Shown: positions 11,724 through 25,109 of the stretch, in pieces
How positions within the stretch are numbered: the stretch's first letter is position 1
Layout of the letters: every line of letters starts with the position of its first letter
Origin: Populus alba
Taxonomy: Eukaryota > Streptophyta > Magnoliopsida > Malpighiales > Salicaceae
Direction: 5' to 3'
DNA: 64,000 nucleotides
Assembly (NCBI RefSeq): GCF_005239225.2
Contig: NC_133296.1
Location: 6,634,001-6,698,000, forward strand
Position numbers and translations under genes: made by a program
The notes under the pieces: model-generated
Told to the model about the DNA's origin: nothing
The model's input: the letters and a program-made list of their open reading frames with translations, nothing else
Database searches by the model: none

Positions 11724-12239
11724 TAACTTGCTTACCATTTTTGACACCATTTGACGACCCGTCAACCTTTCTTTTATGTTATCATCTACTTGTTTATCTA
11801 ATGATTTTTTTTCCTCCACTATACCTCTGACCTCTTAACCCAACCTCCCTACCATTTTTAACACCATATGATGACCCATCAGCCCTTCCTTTATGTCATC
11901 ATCTACTTGTTTATCTAATGATCATTCTCCAGGTACAGGTTCTCCTCCTTCAGAGTTGCAACTTTCCAGGTTTGCTGTTGCTGACTCTCGTGGTTTTACT
12001 GTTGTTTCACCACGGTCTGCTACTATTAGGAAAATAGATTGATCTGATTCTCTAAAAAATCTTAATTTGGTATTTGACTTCTTTTATCCTTTCCAATAAT
12101 TACAAATTCGGGTTTTCCTACCTTTTGTTTTATAGTTCGTCAGCATCTTATGGTTTTTTGCCCACCACTGCAAAGACAATAAATCTTATAGCTTTTCTAG
12201 CTACATCATCTAGCCCTTTCTCTTAAGGGCTCTCTCCTC

Positions 12240-13735
12240 CTACTTATGAACTGATTGTATTTTTCGATGCTAATAGTTGTGAGGCTTAGCATGGTGCTAT
12301 GATGGATGAAATCCAAGCATTGTGCTCTTACAACACTTGTTCTTTGGTCCTTTTTCATTCTTCAATGAATGTTGTTAACAATCGTTAGGTGTACAAGATA
12401 AAGCATCGTATGGATGGTAATATTGAACATTATAAGGCTCAATTGGTTCCCAGAAGCTTTACTTAACAAGAATATATTGATTAGTCTGAGACATTTAGTC
12501 TTGTCATTAAGTAAACGACTGTTCAGTTGGTTTTCTCCATTACGGTCTTGCGTGGTTGGATAATTCATCAACTTGATCTACATAATGCCTTCCTCAATGA
12601 AGTATTTGTCGAAGAGCTCTATTTGCAACCACCACCAGTTTTTGTTGATCCTACTCTTTCTCTCATGTGTGCCGGTTACATAACTCTTTATATGGTTTAA
12701 AACAAGCTCCCTCGGTATGGTACACTTGCCTGAGTGATTATCTTTTCTCTATTAGCTGTCACACTTTTAAGGTTGACATTTTATTATTTATCTTTTTTGT
12801 AGATGCTGATATCTTTTACCTTCTGGTTTATGTTGATAATATCCTTCTTACGAGTAACATCCCCATCTTGTTTTAATAATTGATAGAGTTGTTGAGTTCA
12901 GAGTTTAAGCTTCAAGATTTAAGAGTTGATCATTATTTTTTGGAATTAAGGTTCAATCCACTAGTATAGGTCTTATGCTATAGTAGGATAAGTATATTCT
13001 TAACATACTTACTCGAGCTAATATATCCTCTAGTAAACATGTCGACACTTCTATTTCTATCTCTAAAATTATTGTGATGCTTGATTGCGTGTTTTCTAAT
13101 CCTACATGGTTTTGTCAAATTGTTGATGCTCTTTAACATCTCATTTTTACAAAACAAGACATTTGTTTTACTGTTAACAAAGTCTGCCAGTTTATACATG
13201 TTGCTACAAATGCTCATTGGATTGCCGTTAAATGCATTTTATCTTATTTTTAGGGTACAATTTCTTTTGGCATACATATTGCTTGTAGCTTCTGATTTTC
13301 TTTACATGATTTCATGGATGTTAACTGATTGTGAGTGTTGATGATCGTAAGTCTGCGAATGGTTATCTTGTCTTTTTTGGTTATACACCGATTTCATGGA
13401 AATCAAGCTAGCAATATACGGTTTCTCATTCTTCTACTGAGGTCGAGTATAAAGATGACATTATTGAGGTTATCTAGCCAGTATTTATTGTTAAATATAC
13501 AGATTACTTTTACTTCCGTGTCTACACTTTGGTGTGATAATCTAAGTGCTACTTATTTTTATAAGGATTCTATCTTTCATGCTCGTACTAAACATGTTAA
13601 AGTTAATTATCATTTTATACGTGACAGGGTTGCCAAGAAGGATATTTAGATTTGTTTTATCTCTTCTTAAGATTAACTTGCTGATGTTTTTACTAAGGCA
13701 CTTCTTACTGCTTCTTCTACTACTTTTTAATTCAA
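12240..13735 (+). pseudogene. copia pol remnant: reverse transcriptase and RNase H
   Basis: Visible copia signatures in order are the RT start (HGAMMDEIQALCSYNTCSLV near 12290), LYGLKQAPSVWY near 12690, the active-site box as YLLVYVDNILLT near 12820 (the second Asp of YVDD is Asn), and the RNase H region KSANGYLVFFGYTPISWKS near 13350 followed by HSSTEVEYK. Stops interrupt all of these, so no protein can be made. Confidence 0.8.
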
Positions 13736-13771
13736 GTTTTGGGTTCATCCTTCACTCTCAACTTGAGAGAA

Positions 13772-13835
13772 CATATTATAGGAAATAACACAATATATGA
13801 TGTATATATTTAGGAAATATTGATAGAAAATAAAA
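13772..13835 (+). repeat. Truncated 3' LTR of the copia element
   Basis: About 60 bases match the start of the 5' LTR at 9485 (TATTATAGGAAATAACACAA), after a purine-rich CTTGAGAGAA that could be the polypurine tract. Confidence 0.5.
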
Positions 13836-14239
13836 ACAAATTCACACACAATCAACCATTTTCACTTAATGTAAATATTAAAATAACCTAAACAAAATAA
13901 ATAACTTACATAAAATGGATTCCACCTTTCATGATCGATACCTAAAATTAATAACATGAGCATTAACATCACCAATACTATTACTAGTCAAACTAGCAGT
14001 AATAGTAGCTCTCTTAATTTAAAAATAATAAACTCATAACTATATATATAAAAAATCAAAAGTAACATGGTCTACACACAAAACATAAAAAACAACATCC
14101 GTTATGTATATAGATTCAAAAATCTCTCTTTGAATCACAAACCATACCAAACAAAATCATGATCACAAACAAAACCAAACAAAAAAAAAAACCAAAGCAA
14201 AGCAAAAAAAATTCAAGATCATAAACCAAATTGTGAGTT

Positions 14240-14891
14240 GTGCACTTATCCCATAATGATTCATCAAAATATTGTAAAAGTTCAAAAAACCTAATTACAT
14301 CTACATTTGATTTTTCATCTAAAAGGATATTACTTGAACTTCTACATGAATAATTATGAATTATTCTTATTGCATTCATCACCATACTCCTATAATGATT
14401 ACTATTATTCCCCACAAACTCATTTATATTGCTAGAACTAGAAGTTGAACCAACCATCATTTCTAACATGGTTTCGTAAGGAGTATAAGGTTTTCTGTGT
14501 GCAAATTAACATAAGTATTTCTTAACGAAACATTTTTAAGTAGAAGCATCATTATAATATCTTTATGGTGAAATTTTTTATTCTTATACTTCACATATGA
14601 ACATCTAATTTTCCTTACTAATATTCTTCGATTTAAAAAGTACAAAAATAATAAAACCCTCAACCTTTTGAAGATAATTTTTTCTATATAACTCTTTGGG
14701 TGAATCTTGATACATCCAAAAATGATCATACATTGCTTATGAGACCTATATATAATAATATTGACTTTATCAATTTCCCCTAATTTCCAACTTAAGAATG
14801 AAGTCGACAAAATATGATTGGTACTCATTAAAATAACCATCATTTCTTCAATTATAACACACCTAAAATATAAAATCAAACTCAATTTCAT
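14240..14891 (-). pseudogene. CACTA (En/Spm) transposase-associated domain remnant
   Basis: Read on the minus strand, the pieces match the plant transposase-associated domain and the start of the CACTA transposase: a MYRDSPKELY-like segment, YKNKKFHHKDIIMM, then VDVIRFFELLQYFDESLWDK. Frameshifts divide them. A related fragment lies at 25110-25640. The region 15240-15480 on its 5' side has subterminal-like repeats (AATTGCTGAGGGAATTC, AGCAATTCCATCGACAA), but I could not locate clean terminal repeats. Confidence 0.6.
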
Positions 14892-15985
14892 TTCTTCAAT
14901 TTCTTCATTAAACGAACTGTAACATACAAATAATATATTAACACAATAAATTTCTCTAGGAAAAAACTATAAAACACTTAAATGTACTAAAAAAACTACA
15001 AATACTATAAATTGTTTTAATAAATTAATCTAAAACATAAATGGATTTTTTAAAAAAGGGTTGGTTTGTTTATTTTGTATATTGAAGTTTCACAAAATAT
15101 TCATGATGAATGCTAACATTAATTATAGATTTAAATCGATGTTAAAAGGTTAGGTTGGCTAGATTTATAAGAAAATAGATGGTTGATGATATTTGTCTTT
15201 GCACAAGAAGAAGAATGGGAAGGGGGGTTGTCAATTAGAACTTATTTACATTTGCTGATAGAATAATTTCATCAGTAATTTCATTAGTTTATAATAACGT
15301 GTTAATTTTCTAAAACATTGCTGAGGGAATTCTTTTCTTATTCATTGTTTTTTATTCTATTTCTTTAGCAATTCCATCGACAATTATTAACAAAACATGC
15401 TTCATCATTTTTCTATCGAGAATTGCTAATGGAAATAGTCTACACTATTTCTGTTAGAAAGTAGCGGCTAGATGTTATCCATAGAAGTTTTCATTGAATG
15501 TTATCCATAAAAAAATTAAATGAAATATATGTTTCTTGGTATTTTTTTAATATATGTTTCTTTGTATTTTTTTTCTTGTTTCAATGTTAGGAGCATCTCC
15601 ATGTTAGTTTTAACATGTCAAAACTAACTTTACATCTCTAATTTGATAAAAACAAATTACTTACACTAAAAATATAAAATTCTTGAAAATGCAATACTTC
15701 TCAGAACCTGTAAGTTCAAATTGAGTCAATCAAACTATGAACTTTAAGTTGAATTAATCAAACTGTCAAAGTATAATCATCCCAGTCCATTCAATGTGTT
15801 TTGGGCATAAACTATGTCATGTAAGGGTTGATTTAATGTAATCAGATCGACTTAAAATGTCTAAAGGTATCCCAAACAACCGATGAAAATATATTTTGAC
15901 TAACAACAAATTCAAGACAACATATTTAAAAAAAATAAAATAATATTGAGATGACAACATATTAGATCAATTCAAGTCATATTGA
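14892..15985. other. Degenerate CACTA subterminal region and AT-rich DNA
   Basis: Weak repeats around AATTCCATCGACAATT and GAGAATTGCTAATGG suggest the eroded 5' end of the CACTA fragment. The rest shows no gene. Confidence 0.35.
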
Positions 15986-16430
15986 GTTAACTCACCAAAT
16001 TCACGATTTGGATCATGAGACCGATATAACCTTATAAAAACAAATAAAACAAATTATAAATCTCAATTCTTAATCAACCTAATGTAGAAGGATGAACTTA
16101 AGAAAAAAAATCAATTATAAAAATGGACAGAAAAAAATAACTTAAGTTAATCCACCAAACTCGCAACTTAGATCATGAGACCGAAATAATCTCATAGAAA
16201 GTAAGTCAAAATAGATTTTAAAGATCAATTCCCAATCAACTAATTGTTGAAGGATAAAATTAAAAAATAAAAATCAATTAAAAAAATCGAGTCAAGTTGT
16301 TTTAAATTACTAAATCCACAACCTGGATTATGAGACTTAGACAACCCTATAAAAAGCAAATTGAAACAAACTATAAAGTCTAATTCCTAGTAAATCCAAT
16401 ATTAAATGATAAAATTATTTTTTTTAAAAA
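15985..16430. repeat. Three tandem units of about 160 bp
   Basis: GATCATGAGACCGA recurs at 16011 and 16171, and as GATTATGAGACTTA at 16326, giving periods of 160 and 155. Each unit ends in an A-rich stretch after AGGATGAA or AGGATAAA. Related single copies appear near 1740 and 9100. Confidence 0.7.
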
Positions 16431-18370
16431 AAAAAAAAAAGCATTGTTTTACATTCTCATCATTTTCTCTTTCTATCTCACATTGAAAACTTAGCTTATT
16501 AAATTAGTTCCAAAAGAATGTAATAAAAGGAGGCTGAAACATTAAAATTAAAAAAAAAATCCAAAATGAATCCATTATTCATTAAATTGACCCAAAAAGC
16601 AATGCTAGTAAAAGGCCAAGCATGTCTGAACTTATAAACTCAACCCCATGCGCTTGAGCTATTTTTTTTTTTTTTTTAAATTGGAGTGGATGATGTATCA
16701 TCTGCATTTTTAGACACACACACACACACAATTTGACAGGTCATCAACTGTGGTGGACAACCTATCTTCATCTACAATATTTTTTTGTTATTGAAGGTCA
16801 CTAGAAAATTGGAGTCCGAGTTTTAGGACATCAAAATCCTATGTTGAACCTATTTTCCCTTGAAATACTAAGAAAGCACTCTTAGAATGCCAATAAACCA
16901 ATTCCTTAACAAAAAATCCTAATAAATAAAAAATATATAAAATTAAGTTGGAAATAAATATATTTCTCAACCTTGGTCAATTGTTTTCGACAAGATTATA
17001 GGCAAAAAACACTTCAATAGAACTTCATTGTCGAATTGAACTCATTGACATCAAAAAATAATTTTTTTATTGTTGAAATGTAGATAACCAATTACTCCCC
17101 CTCTCTCCCCCTCTCTCTAAGTACTTAAATGTAAACAAAATAAAGTTTGAGACTAAAACTCATACATTTTAAACTAAATGTCTATAATGAAAATTGAGAA
17201 AAATATAAGATATTTTTTTGTCAAAAGAAGCTAAATGATTAGTTTTAAGTTAACACAATGTTCCATTTTCCCCTCACTTTGAATTTTGTTCCCTTTATTT
17301 TTAAGTTTTTGTAAATAAAAATAAATAATATTTTTTTTTTGTAAAATCAAGTATCAACCTAATGTCAAGATTTGTTTTTTAACAGCGTGATAACATGATA
17401 AAAAATAAATCAAAATAAATTATCAAACTTAATATTTAATCAACACAACTTACAATAATAACAAACAAGTGATGATAAAAGTATTAAAGAAAAAAAAAAT
17501 CAATTTAGCAATCATAATGATGCGATACATGTATACTCCACGAGTTTTCATCTCTGAATTAATTTTTTATTTTATTTTTCAGAGTATTTGGAATCTTCTG
17601 AATTGAATTCACAAGATTAAATCAATTTTTTATATTTGTAATATTTGTTAAAGTATGAATTTGAATTTGAAATGAAATTCAAGAGTTGAGGACCTCTAAA
17701 TTGCTATGATAACTCCTTTTTGAAATTGACCATAAAAATAATATTTTAAAAATATCCTTAACCGCACATCAAGACAAACCCTATTATTGTTTTCCACAGG
17801 GAGAAGGTAGCCTCTGATTTGATTTTAATGGATTATTTTTATTCTTTGTCCCTGTTTACAAGATTTTCCTTCTTGTTATGGTCATTTAATTAATTCTTCA
17901 AAAGAGTTGAAAAAGTTAACGACGGTCTTCTGGACTAGATGATCATTCATGATTTAACATGGTATTTTTATGAATTATTCGAACTAAGAATGTTTTATAT
18001 AACAAAAAAATTTTTTTTTAAATTAAGGATAAAATAATCATTATTGCTAATTTAATTACATATATTTTAAAATAATATAATTAAATTTAATTACATGATT
18101 TAACATTTTATTTTAAATATAAAACTTATAATGAGATATCAATTAAATTTAAATCTGTTTATAAATTAAATTCAATTACATGTTATTTAATTTTTTTTAA
18201 AAAAAAAAAAAGTGTTTGAGAGTGTAGTATTGATTGCTTTTTTTTTATTATTATTATTTCATACTAAATTAAAAAATAATTATTAATTTTTAAAAATTAT
18301 ATTTAACATGAGTACATAAAAATAATTTAAAAATATCAAAAATATATTAAACTAAAAATATAAATAATTT
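16431..18370. other. AT-rich intergenic DNA
   Basis: It contains a short AC dinucleotide run near 16714, a CT-rich run near 17095 and a degenerate MITE-like stretch near 18230-18360. No coding sequence is recognisable. Confidence 0.4.
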
Positions 18371-18374
18371 TTTG

Positions 18375-18950
18375 AGCCCGTTTGGCTCTGCGGCTGCGGC
18401 TGCGTTTTATTAAAAACGCAGTTAGCAGCCGTTTGGTAACAAAAAAGCGTGATTTACTGTGTATGTCAAAAACGCAGGAAATGGGGTACAACTAATTGCA
18501 CTGTTCATTGAACAGTGCAATTAGCGTGAACAGTGTACATGATACACTGTTCACATTAAAATATAATGCAGTGCAAGTGAATTGCACTGTTCACATTATC
18601 GGATGAATTTTGTACGTAATGAAATTATATATAGTTTAATGAAATAATAAAAAATATTTTATATAAAATATTATTTATTCCATGATGTAATAGGAGTAAT
18701 TAAATTTACAATATTTAAATTTAAAACCATCAATATTAATATATATTTCTTAAAATTATTTTATAACCTCAATTTTAAAAACATTCTTAACTCAAACACA
18801 TTAAACTACTTTTTATTCAACCTCAATTTTAACTACATTTTTAACCAAAACACCTATTTTTTCAAACCAACCTCAATTAAAAAGTACTTTTTATAAAACA
18901 ACTTTTTTTAAAATACAAACAACAACTACCGCAATGACAAACACACTCTT
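18375..18950. mobile_element. Non-autonomous DNA transposon with internal hairpins
   Basis: The left end GTTTGGCTCTGCGGCTGCGG and the right end, read inverted as GTTTGTCATTGCGGTAGTTG, are imperfect inverted repeats. The interior has CACTGTTCA-type repeats, including a perfect 16-bp inverted repeat at 18492-18507 and 18509-18524. No ORF is present. Superfamily is uncertain. Confidence 0.6.
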
Positions 18951-19204
18951 TATATATATAAAATAGTGTTCAACCGTGCTGCCGGCTTTTTATTATGTTA
19001 GGTGCCTCGCAAGTAATCATCATTGAATTATGCCAGGTGCTTTGCATATATGTGTTACTGTAGTTGTTCTGGACGTGACAGATTAACCACTAAGAAGTGT
19101 AGTGCAGTCAGTGGGGGCAATCATGCCGGAAAAGATATATTATTTTTATTATAAGTTCCCGCATGCATGATTGTAATTTGTTTATATGTATTGTTTTCAA
19201 CGAC

Positions 19205-19390
19205 TTTTATTTGCCTACCCATTTCAAAAAGCAATTATTGTTTTTTAAATAGAAGCTGGTTAATATTTAAATTTTTTTTTTTTTTTTTTATTTTTGAGAT
19301 ATTTTAATGTATTCATATTAAAAAAATAAAAAATATATTTAATATATTTTTAAATAAAAAAATATTTTACAAAACAATCACCCTATTATA
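19205..19390. repeat. MITE-like AT-rich element
   Basis: It has the same phrases as the family at 7249 (GATATTTTAATGTATTCATA; ATATATTTTTAAATAAAAAA). Confidence 0.5.
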
Positions 19391-19564
19391 TTTCGAACAT
19401 CCAAAATACATCTAGCACTCGTCCTCATGCTTTCATAAGCAAAAGTCCTGATCATGTCATATCAGGCTTCGCTTTATTATTTATTTAATTCAACTTATGT
19501 TTTCATTACAAGTTCATTCAAGGAGAGAACATATTTTATTATTAACAACAAATCTACCTCCTAA

Positions 19565-19765
19565 ACTATTTTTTTTAGTTATTATTATTTTTTAAAATAT
19601 TTTTTATTTAAAAATATATTAAAATAATATTTTATATTTTTTTAAAATTAATTTTATAATTAATAGATTAAAATAATCTAAAAACACTAAAAAATATTAA
19701 TTTTAAAAAAATAAAAAATTTTAAATATTTTTAAAAATAAAAACAAACAAAAATTAAATTCCGCT
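19565..19765. repeat. MITE-like AT-rich element
   Basis: It contains TATTAAAATAATATTTTATA and ATTAAAATAATCTAAAAACA, the family signature in the opposite orientation to 19205. Confidence 0.5.
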
Positions 19766-21484
19766 TTTTAGATTTTTACTATTTAGCATAATTTGGTCCC
19801 TTTACTCATCCAATTCTTATTGATCACACAAAAAAATGGATAATTTTTTTTTTTTTTTTTTATTATTGTAGGTATTCGGACCAACTTACATGTATATCGA
19901 CTAATCTTATAAATTTTAAAATTAACAATTAAATAAACCTTTAATAACTTTTATATAAGGAACCCGAAATCTATAACCATAAAAAAACAAACTTTTTTAA
20001 TATCAAGTTCTTACAACTAGCCGTCTCAGGTTACAAAAAAAGAGGTGATTAATTGGACACGAAGGTGCCAGGAAGAGCGCTTTTAGGAAAGGAAGGGATA
20101 GCGATCCAAATAAAAAATAATTAGTGTAACCCTTTCTTAAATATCACAAGACATTATTTATCTGACATGGCCCCACAAGGTTAAGGCATGGTCCACAAGC
20201 CAGCATGCAACTCAAAGCATCTGGAACAAAATAAATAAACAAATTACGAATAAAATAATCTTTCAGAAAAAAAACAAGCAAGTGGACCTACGCTTTATTG
20301 TGGATACGTACTTATGAATTAAGAACTATATCAACTAATAAATTATAAGAAAATAGTTGTTACAGCTAATTAAAAAATAAAATAAAAAAAATTAAATCTT
20401 CTTTATAAAAAGCAAAACATGCACATGCCGATGTTTTTTTGTTGGATATTCTTTCATTGAAGAAAAAAATGTATTTTTCTTCCAAAATTTATTTTTATTA
20501 TTATTTTATTATTTTGAAAAAACATTGAGAGTTTTTTTAAATCATGATTATTTTAAAAAAACTAAAAATAATTAAAATAAATATCTATCAAAGCTCAAAA
20601 GATTTAAATTTAGTAAGGAAAAAAAACCATTTCTTTGGATGAAACTTCATTTCTTTAACCAAGACTTCACTTTTGATATTCATTATTATTTTTTTAATTT
20701 TAGAGATAACGTTTTTATTTATCAAGAGCACCATTATCCTAAAAAAGAAAACTTATCATGACTTGTAAAAAATTTATAAAGTAAAAAAATATAATGTTTT
20801 AATTATTTTAATGTGATTGTATAAAAAAATAAAAAATAATTAACTAGAGAAAATAATATAAAACTTGACACAATAAAAATAAAAAAAAATTATATTCTCA
20901 TAAATATTTATAATTACCACAATCCATTGAGATTTTTCTTTCTTTCTTTCTTTCTTTTTTAAAATTTTTTGATGACTTTCTTTCTTCACTCTCAACCTCT
21001 AAAGATAAGCGCAATAAAAATAAAATTTAGAACTAGAATATAATGCACTCAATTAATAGGGATCAAATAATAAAAATTTTAAATTTAAAGGACTAAATTG
21101 TAATTTAGCACATTTTTATTTTATAGAAAAGGGTTCTGTTTCTTTATATCAAATTTGAGCATTCATCTCTCAATTTTGTTTTAACAATAAGCTAAAAATA
21201 TTTATTATAAAATTGATTATTAATTTAATATAAAAATATTTTACATTATATAAGGTAAGCGAAAGAAAACAAATCGGAAAAGAGTTCAATGCATAAAACA
21301 ATGGAAAGTTACAAGTGTAACCTTTTGTCAAATTTTGTTGTCTTTTTAGAAAGATCATAATTTAGTTTTATCATTTTATAACTTTTGTCATATTTTTTTA
21401 AATATCAAGATTGTCTTTAGTTCTTTGTTTGCAGTAGAGAGCATTTCTTTAATGCACTTTTAGAAACATAACAATTAAACTATT
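19766..21484. other. AT-rich intergenic DNA
   Basis: A TTTC run lies at about 20937-20962. I see no gene, RNA or complete transposon in this stretch. Confidence 0.4.
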
Positions 21485-21710
21485 ATTTTGATTAGCATTG
21501 CGGTTGGAAAGTATTTTTAATTTTTTTTTTAAAAAAAATTATTTATTATTTATTTTAAATTAATATGTTTTTGATATTTTTAGATTATTTTAATATATTG
21601 ATGTTAAAAATAATTTAAAAAAATAAAAAATTTTATTTTAATTTATTTTAAAATAAAAAAACATTTTAAAAAGCAACCACTATCATATTTTTAAATACTG
21701 TCTATCTAAC
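21485..21710. repeat. MITE-like AT-rich element
   Basis: It contains TTTTTAGATTATTTTAATAT and a matching inverted A-rich half ending in AAAGCAACCACTATCATA. Confidence 0.5.
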
Positions 21711-22040
21711 AAAAAAGCTAAGGTGTTGTACAAATATAAAAATAAAGGAATACAATATTGGAATTTTAAACTAAAAGGATTAACTAATTGTTTCATGAAT
21801 AAATAATAGTGTACTCTTTTAGAAAATCCTTGACATAATTTCAAGAAAATGGCCAAGGTACTTCCTTTTCTTTTTTGCTCTTAAAGAAACTGAATTTAAT
21901 CTTAAATCTTACCATGCTTCCCCATGAATGTCAAGCTATTGATAACAGAGAAAGCCAAGAATATCAACACTTGAATGTTAAGGGAATTGTGATGGGTTTA
22001 TCCATTGCAGAAGTAGCCTAGAATATGTTTTGGCAACACC

Positions 22041-23228
22041 CAATGACGGATCTATATTAAAGACTTGGTTGGGCTATAACCCAGGTCAATATTTTATCAA
22101 TAATTTTTTTATACTAATATTAAATTAGTCCAAGTTACAATTAACTAAATTAGCTCAAGAAAAACATGCTATGTCTATAAAATTAGCCACTTTTAAAAAA
22201 TTAAAATCTCTATCCTTTTAAGTTAAGAGAGCCAAAGTGAAAATTGTATCCTTCCTTGTGCTAGATTACTTTTCTTGTTTCCATATGTATTCAACTCATA
22301 CAATTTGATAAAAGCAACACACATTTCCTTTCTTTCATTTATTGCATGATACTATCCATCACATAAATTCAACTTAATCTTATTTCAACTACTAAAACAT
22401 TATTTCAAACTTTAAAAGATGTTGGATTTGATATTCTCCTTGCATATGTGCAATTTGTTTACATACAATAAGAAATTGGCATACCTCATATAAATGCTTT
22501 ATATAAAAGGGTATAGGTTGTTCATGTCAGCAACAAGGATTAATGACAATTTACTAAAATTATCATTATAATATATTTAACTCGGCAATAGATTTTTAAT
22601 TGAAAGAGTTTGATTCTAGATTCAATGATGGGACAATGAAAATTTTTATACTTAACTTTGATTTAGAATTTAAAGACAAATTTAAATCATTTAAAATTGA
22701 TGCTATTTGCAAGCTTGTTGATAATTTTTATTTTGAAGATTTCAATAAATAAAAGATGCATTATTTGAGATCTTAGCTAGAGTATTATCAAATTGATATA
22801 ATTCATAATGAGAGCTTTCAAAACATGTCTACTATTTTCAAATTATGTAAGGGATTAATCGAAACAAATAAGTCACAATACAATAATTTGATTGACAGGT
22901 CGATTCGTCTTATTTTGACTTTGCATGTTCTTACTACCATCAAAGAGTGTTAATTTTCATATATGAAGCATGTTAAAAATGTATTTCACAGTAAAATAAA
23001 AGAGTTAATATATTTTATGATGAACGAGAGATTGCTGAAAATATTAAATCAGATTTGATTATAGATTTCATAAAATATAAAAGGTGTAATTTTAATAATG
23101 AAGTTTATTTTTACTTTCAGTTTAATTTTATGTAGTTTCAAATTATTTTTTAATATTTTGAATAATATATTTAAATTAAGATTTTATTGTGAAGCCTAAG
23201 ACAAAAAAAATTCCTGGCTCAGCCCTTG
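22041..23228 (+). mobile_element. hAT element remnant with near-perfect 8-bp target duplication
   Basis: The ends CAATGACGGATC and, inverted, CAAGGGCTGAGCCAGGAA resemble the CA-rich ends of plant hAT elements. They are flanked by GCAACACC at 22033-22040 and ACAACACC at 23229-23236, a match at 7 of 8 positions. The 1188-bp body holds a decayed transposase C-terminus. Confidence 0.75.
22590..23095 (+). pseudogene. hAT transposase C-terminal (dimerisation) remnant
   Basis: Translation gives ELNSRFNDGTMK, then SQYNNLIDRSIRLILTLHVL and SYMKHVKNVFHSKIKEL, the order seen in the dimerisation region of zinc-finger hAT transposases. Several stops interrupt it and the catalytic part is missing, so it is inactive. 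Confidence 0.65.
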
Positions 23229-23959
23229 ACAACACCATTTTAAAGGATTGAAGAAGAGGAAGATAGTGTATTATCACATGAACACAAGTATTCACATGGA
23301 TTTTCTCTAGAGAAAACAATCAATATCTACTTTTCTTTCTTTTGGGTGCTTTTGAATGGAAAAATGGAGTAAATTTTTGAACATTTTGTTTGTTACAGAG
23401 AGAAAGAAATGATAGGCAGCAAAAGTTACATAAGAGATCCCAACTTAAATGTCAAAGGCTCCCTTAATACCCTTGAGGGACTCTCCCAATAATTTCCTGC
23501 AAAAAAAAAAAAAAGATAATCTAACTTCTAAATAACAAGTAAGACATCAATTTGATTTTGAGGCTAATATGGAATTTCAAAATATAAAAAAATGAAACAG
23601 ACAAATATGTCTCAAGTTCAATATGAGAGCAAATACAATCTTGAATCAAGAACCAGACAAATAACTTGAGGATATGACTTGCAGCCCGTGAGTAGGCAAC
23701 TAGTTCATAACAAAGTCAAGAAAAGAATCCCAGGAGAAGTAGAAGAAAGAAGATTCAGAAAAGCATACAAATTAAGTGCTAGTCATAATAAACATGACAT
23801 TTTAGTATCACAAAAGTGAAGTGACAACTACACCGTATTACTGAAAAATGTCATCACAGAATCGAAATGAACTTTCAAGACTTTTGGAAGCATAACTTCA
23901 TTGTTGAAGTTTCTTAGAATCACAATCAACAAAATACAACACAGGCTATCAAACACCTG
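23229..23959. other. Intergenic DNA
   Basis: It is less AT-rich than its surroundings and includes a 14-base A run near 23500. No gene is recognisable. Confidence 0.35.
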
Positions 23960-24160
23960 TTTAGAAGTATGGTTACATTTACTTTTTAAAATATTTTTTA
24001 CTTAAAAATATATTAGAATAATATATTTTTTTATTTTTAAAAAATTATTTTTAATATTAGCGTATTAAAATAATCTAAAAACATTTAAAAAATATTAATT
24101 TAAAATAAATAAAAAAAATTTATTTTTTTTTTAAAAATATTTTTGAACCGCAAAAATCAA
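23960..24160. repeat. MITE-like AT-rich element
   Basis: It has AAATATATTAGAATAATATA and GTATTAAAATAATCTAAAAA, signatures of the recurrent family. Confidence 0.5.
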
Positions 24161-25109
24161 TGAGGAAGTAAGGGAGAAGATTGTATACTATAGAGAAGAT
24201 CACAGCTCTCGAGCAACTACGATTATGGCCTCGAGTTGTGAGGTAGAGAAACGAGGATGCCTAACTTTACTCTATAGTTAGTAAATAGGGAGCACACTCT
24301 TGGTTTCATTTTCACTAATGGTAAGCATTTCAATTATTAAACTGACTCCTGTTATTTGCAGAACAATCAACAATACCCTCTTCACCGAACCAGCTGATAA
24401 GGGTCTAATAAACTCTTTGCACTCTCTCACAAGTTATTTGCAGCTGCTATTATAAACAAGAGTTACGAGAAATATTTGAAATTAATATTATGATTATAGT
24501 TTATTTTTTGTCTCTTGTTTTTTTAAATATTTTCAAAAAAAAAATTTATTCTTGCTGTATTTGTGACATCCGTATCTTTTCAAAAAAAATTCAGAATTTA
24601 AAAATCTATTTTCAACACATTCTACTGTTAATGTACACATTTCAAAATAACTAATTAATTCTTCTCATTAAGTTGACATTGATGCTGTTTTATTAAAAAA
24701 ATCAAAATACAAAAAAATAAAAAGAATAAAAAATATAATAAATAGAAAAAGAGACCAAAAATAAAAAAGAAGAAAATGAAGGATTAAAAAATTTAAATTG
24801 TTTGGTAACCAAATAATTGAAAGGAAAAAAAACAAATCATTTGGTTATCTCACACTAGAAAAGGGAGGGGAGACAAAAACAAAATCCAAAAACCATTTTC
24901 CACATTTTTTTCTCTCTAGCTCACCCACTCTAGTACAAATGCAAAAATCCTTAACTTTATCTTGACAAAAGGAGTCGTCAGCCATATAAAAAAAATGCTA
25001 TCATCTTCACCAATAACAGCCTCTTCACCACAGCTCATAACCACAGTGAGTAGCTCCCCCTCACCATGCAAAAACCACCCTCACCTGGGCTGAAAAACAC
25101 AGCTTTAAT
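24161..25109. other. Intergenic or transposon interior DNA
   Basis: Nothing is recognisable here. It may be the 3' part of the minus-strand CACTA fragment that follows, but I found no terminal repeat on this side. Confidence 0.3.

Larger units (their letters stand above)
10731..11924. repeat. Tandem duplication of about 120 bp, first unit split by a hAT insertion
   Basis: Unit 1 is 10731-10774 plus 11732-11804, unit 2 is 11805-11924. Both run from a T-rich start through ACCTCT or AGCCTCT to ATCATCTACTTGTTTATC and TAATGA. The hAT element sits within unit 1, so the insertion came after the duplication or after the two units existed. Confidence 0.75.
9485..13835 (+). mobile_element. Degenerate Ty1/copia LTR retrotransposon
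   Basis: Similar sequence beginning TATTATAGGAAAT and ACACAATAT stands at about 9485 and 13776, which I read as the two LTRs (the 3' one eroded). A primer-binding site follows the first. In between are gag-like pieces (HNHLLTHEFLHKTSL near 9960), and reverse transcriptase and RNase H fragments in copia order. Stops and frameshifts occur throughout. A hAT element at 10775-11723 interrupts it. Confidence 0.75.
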
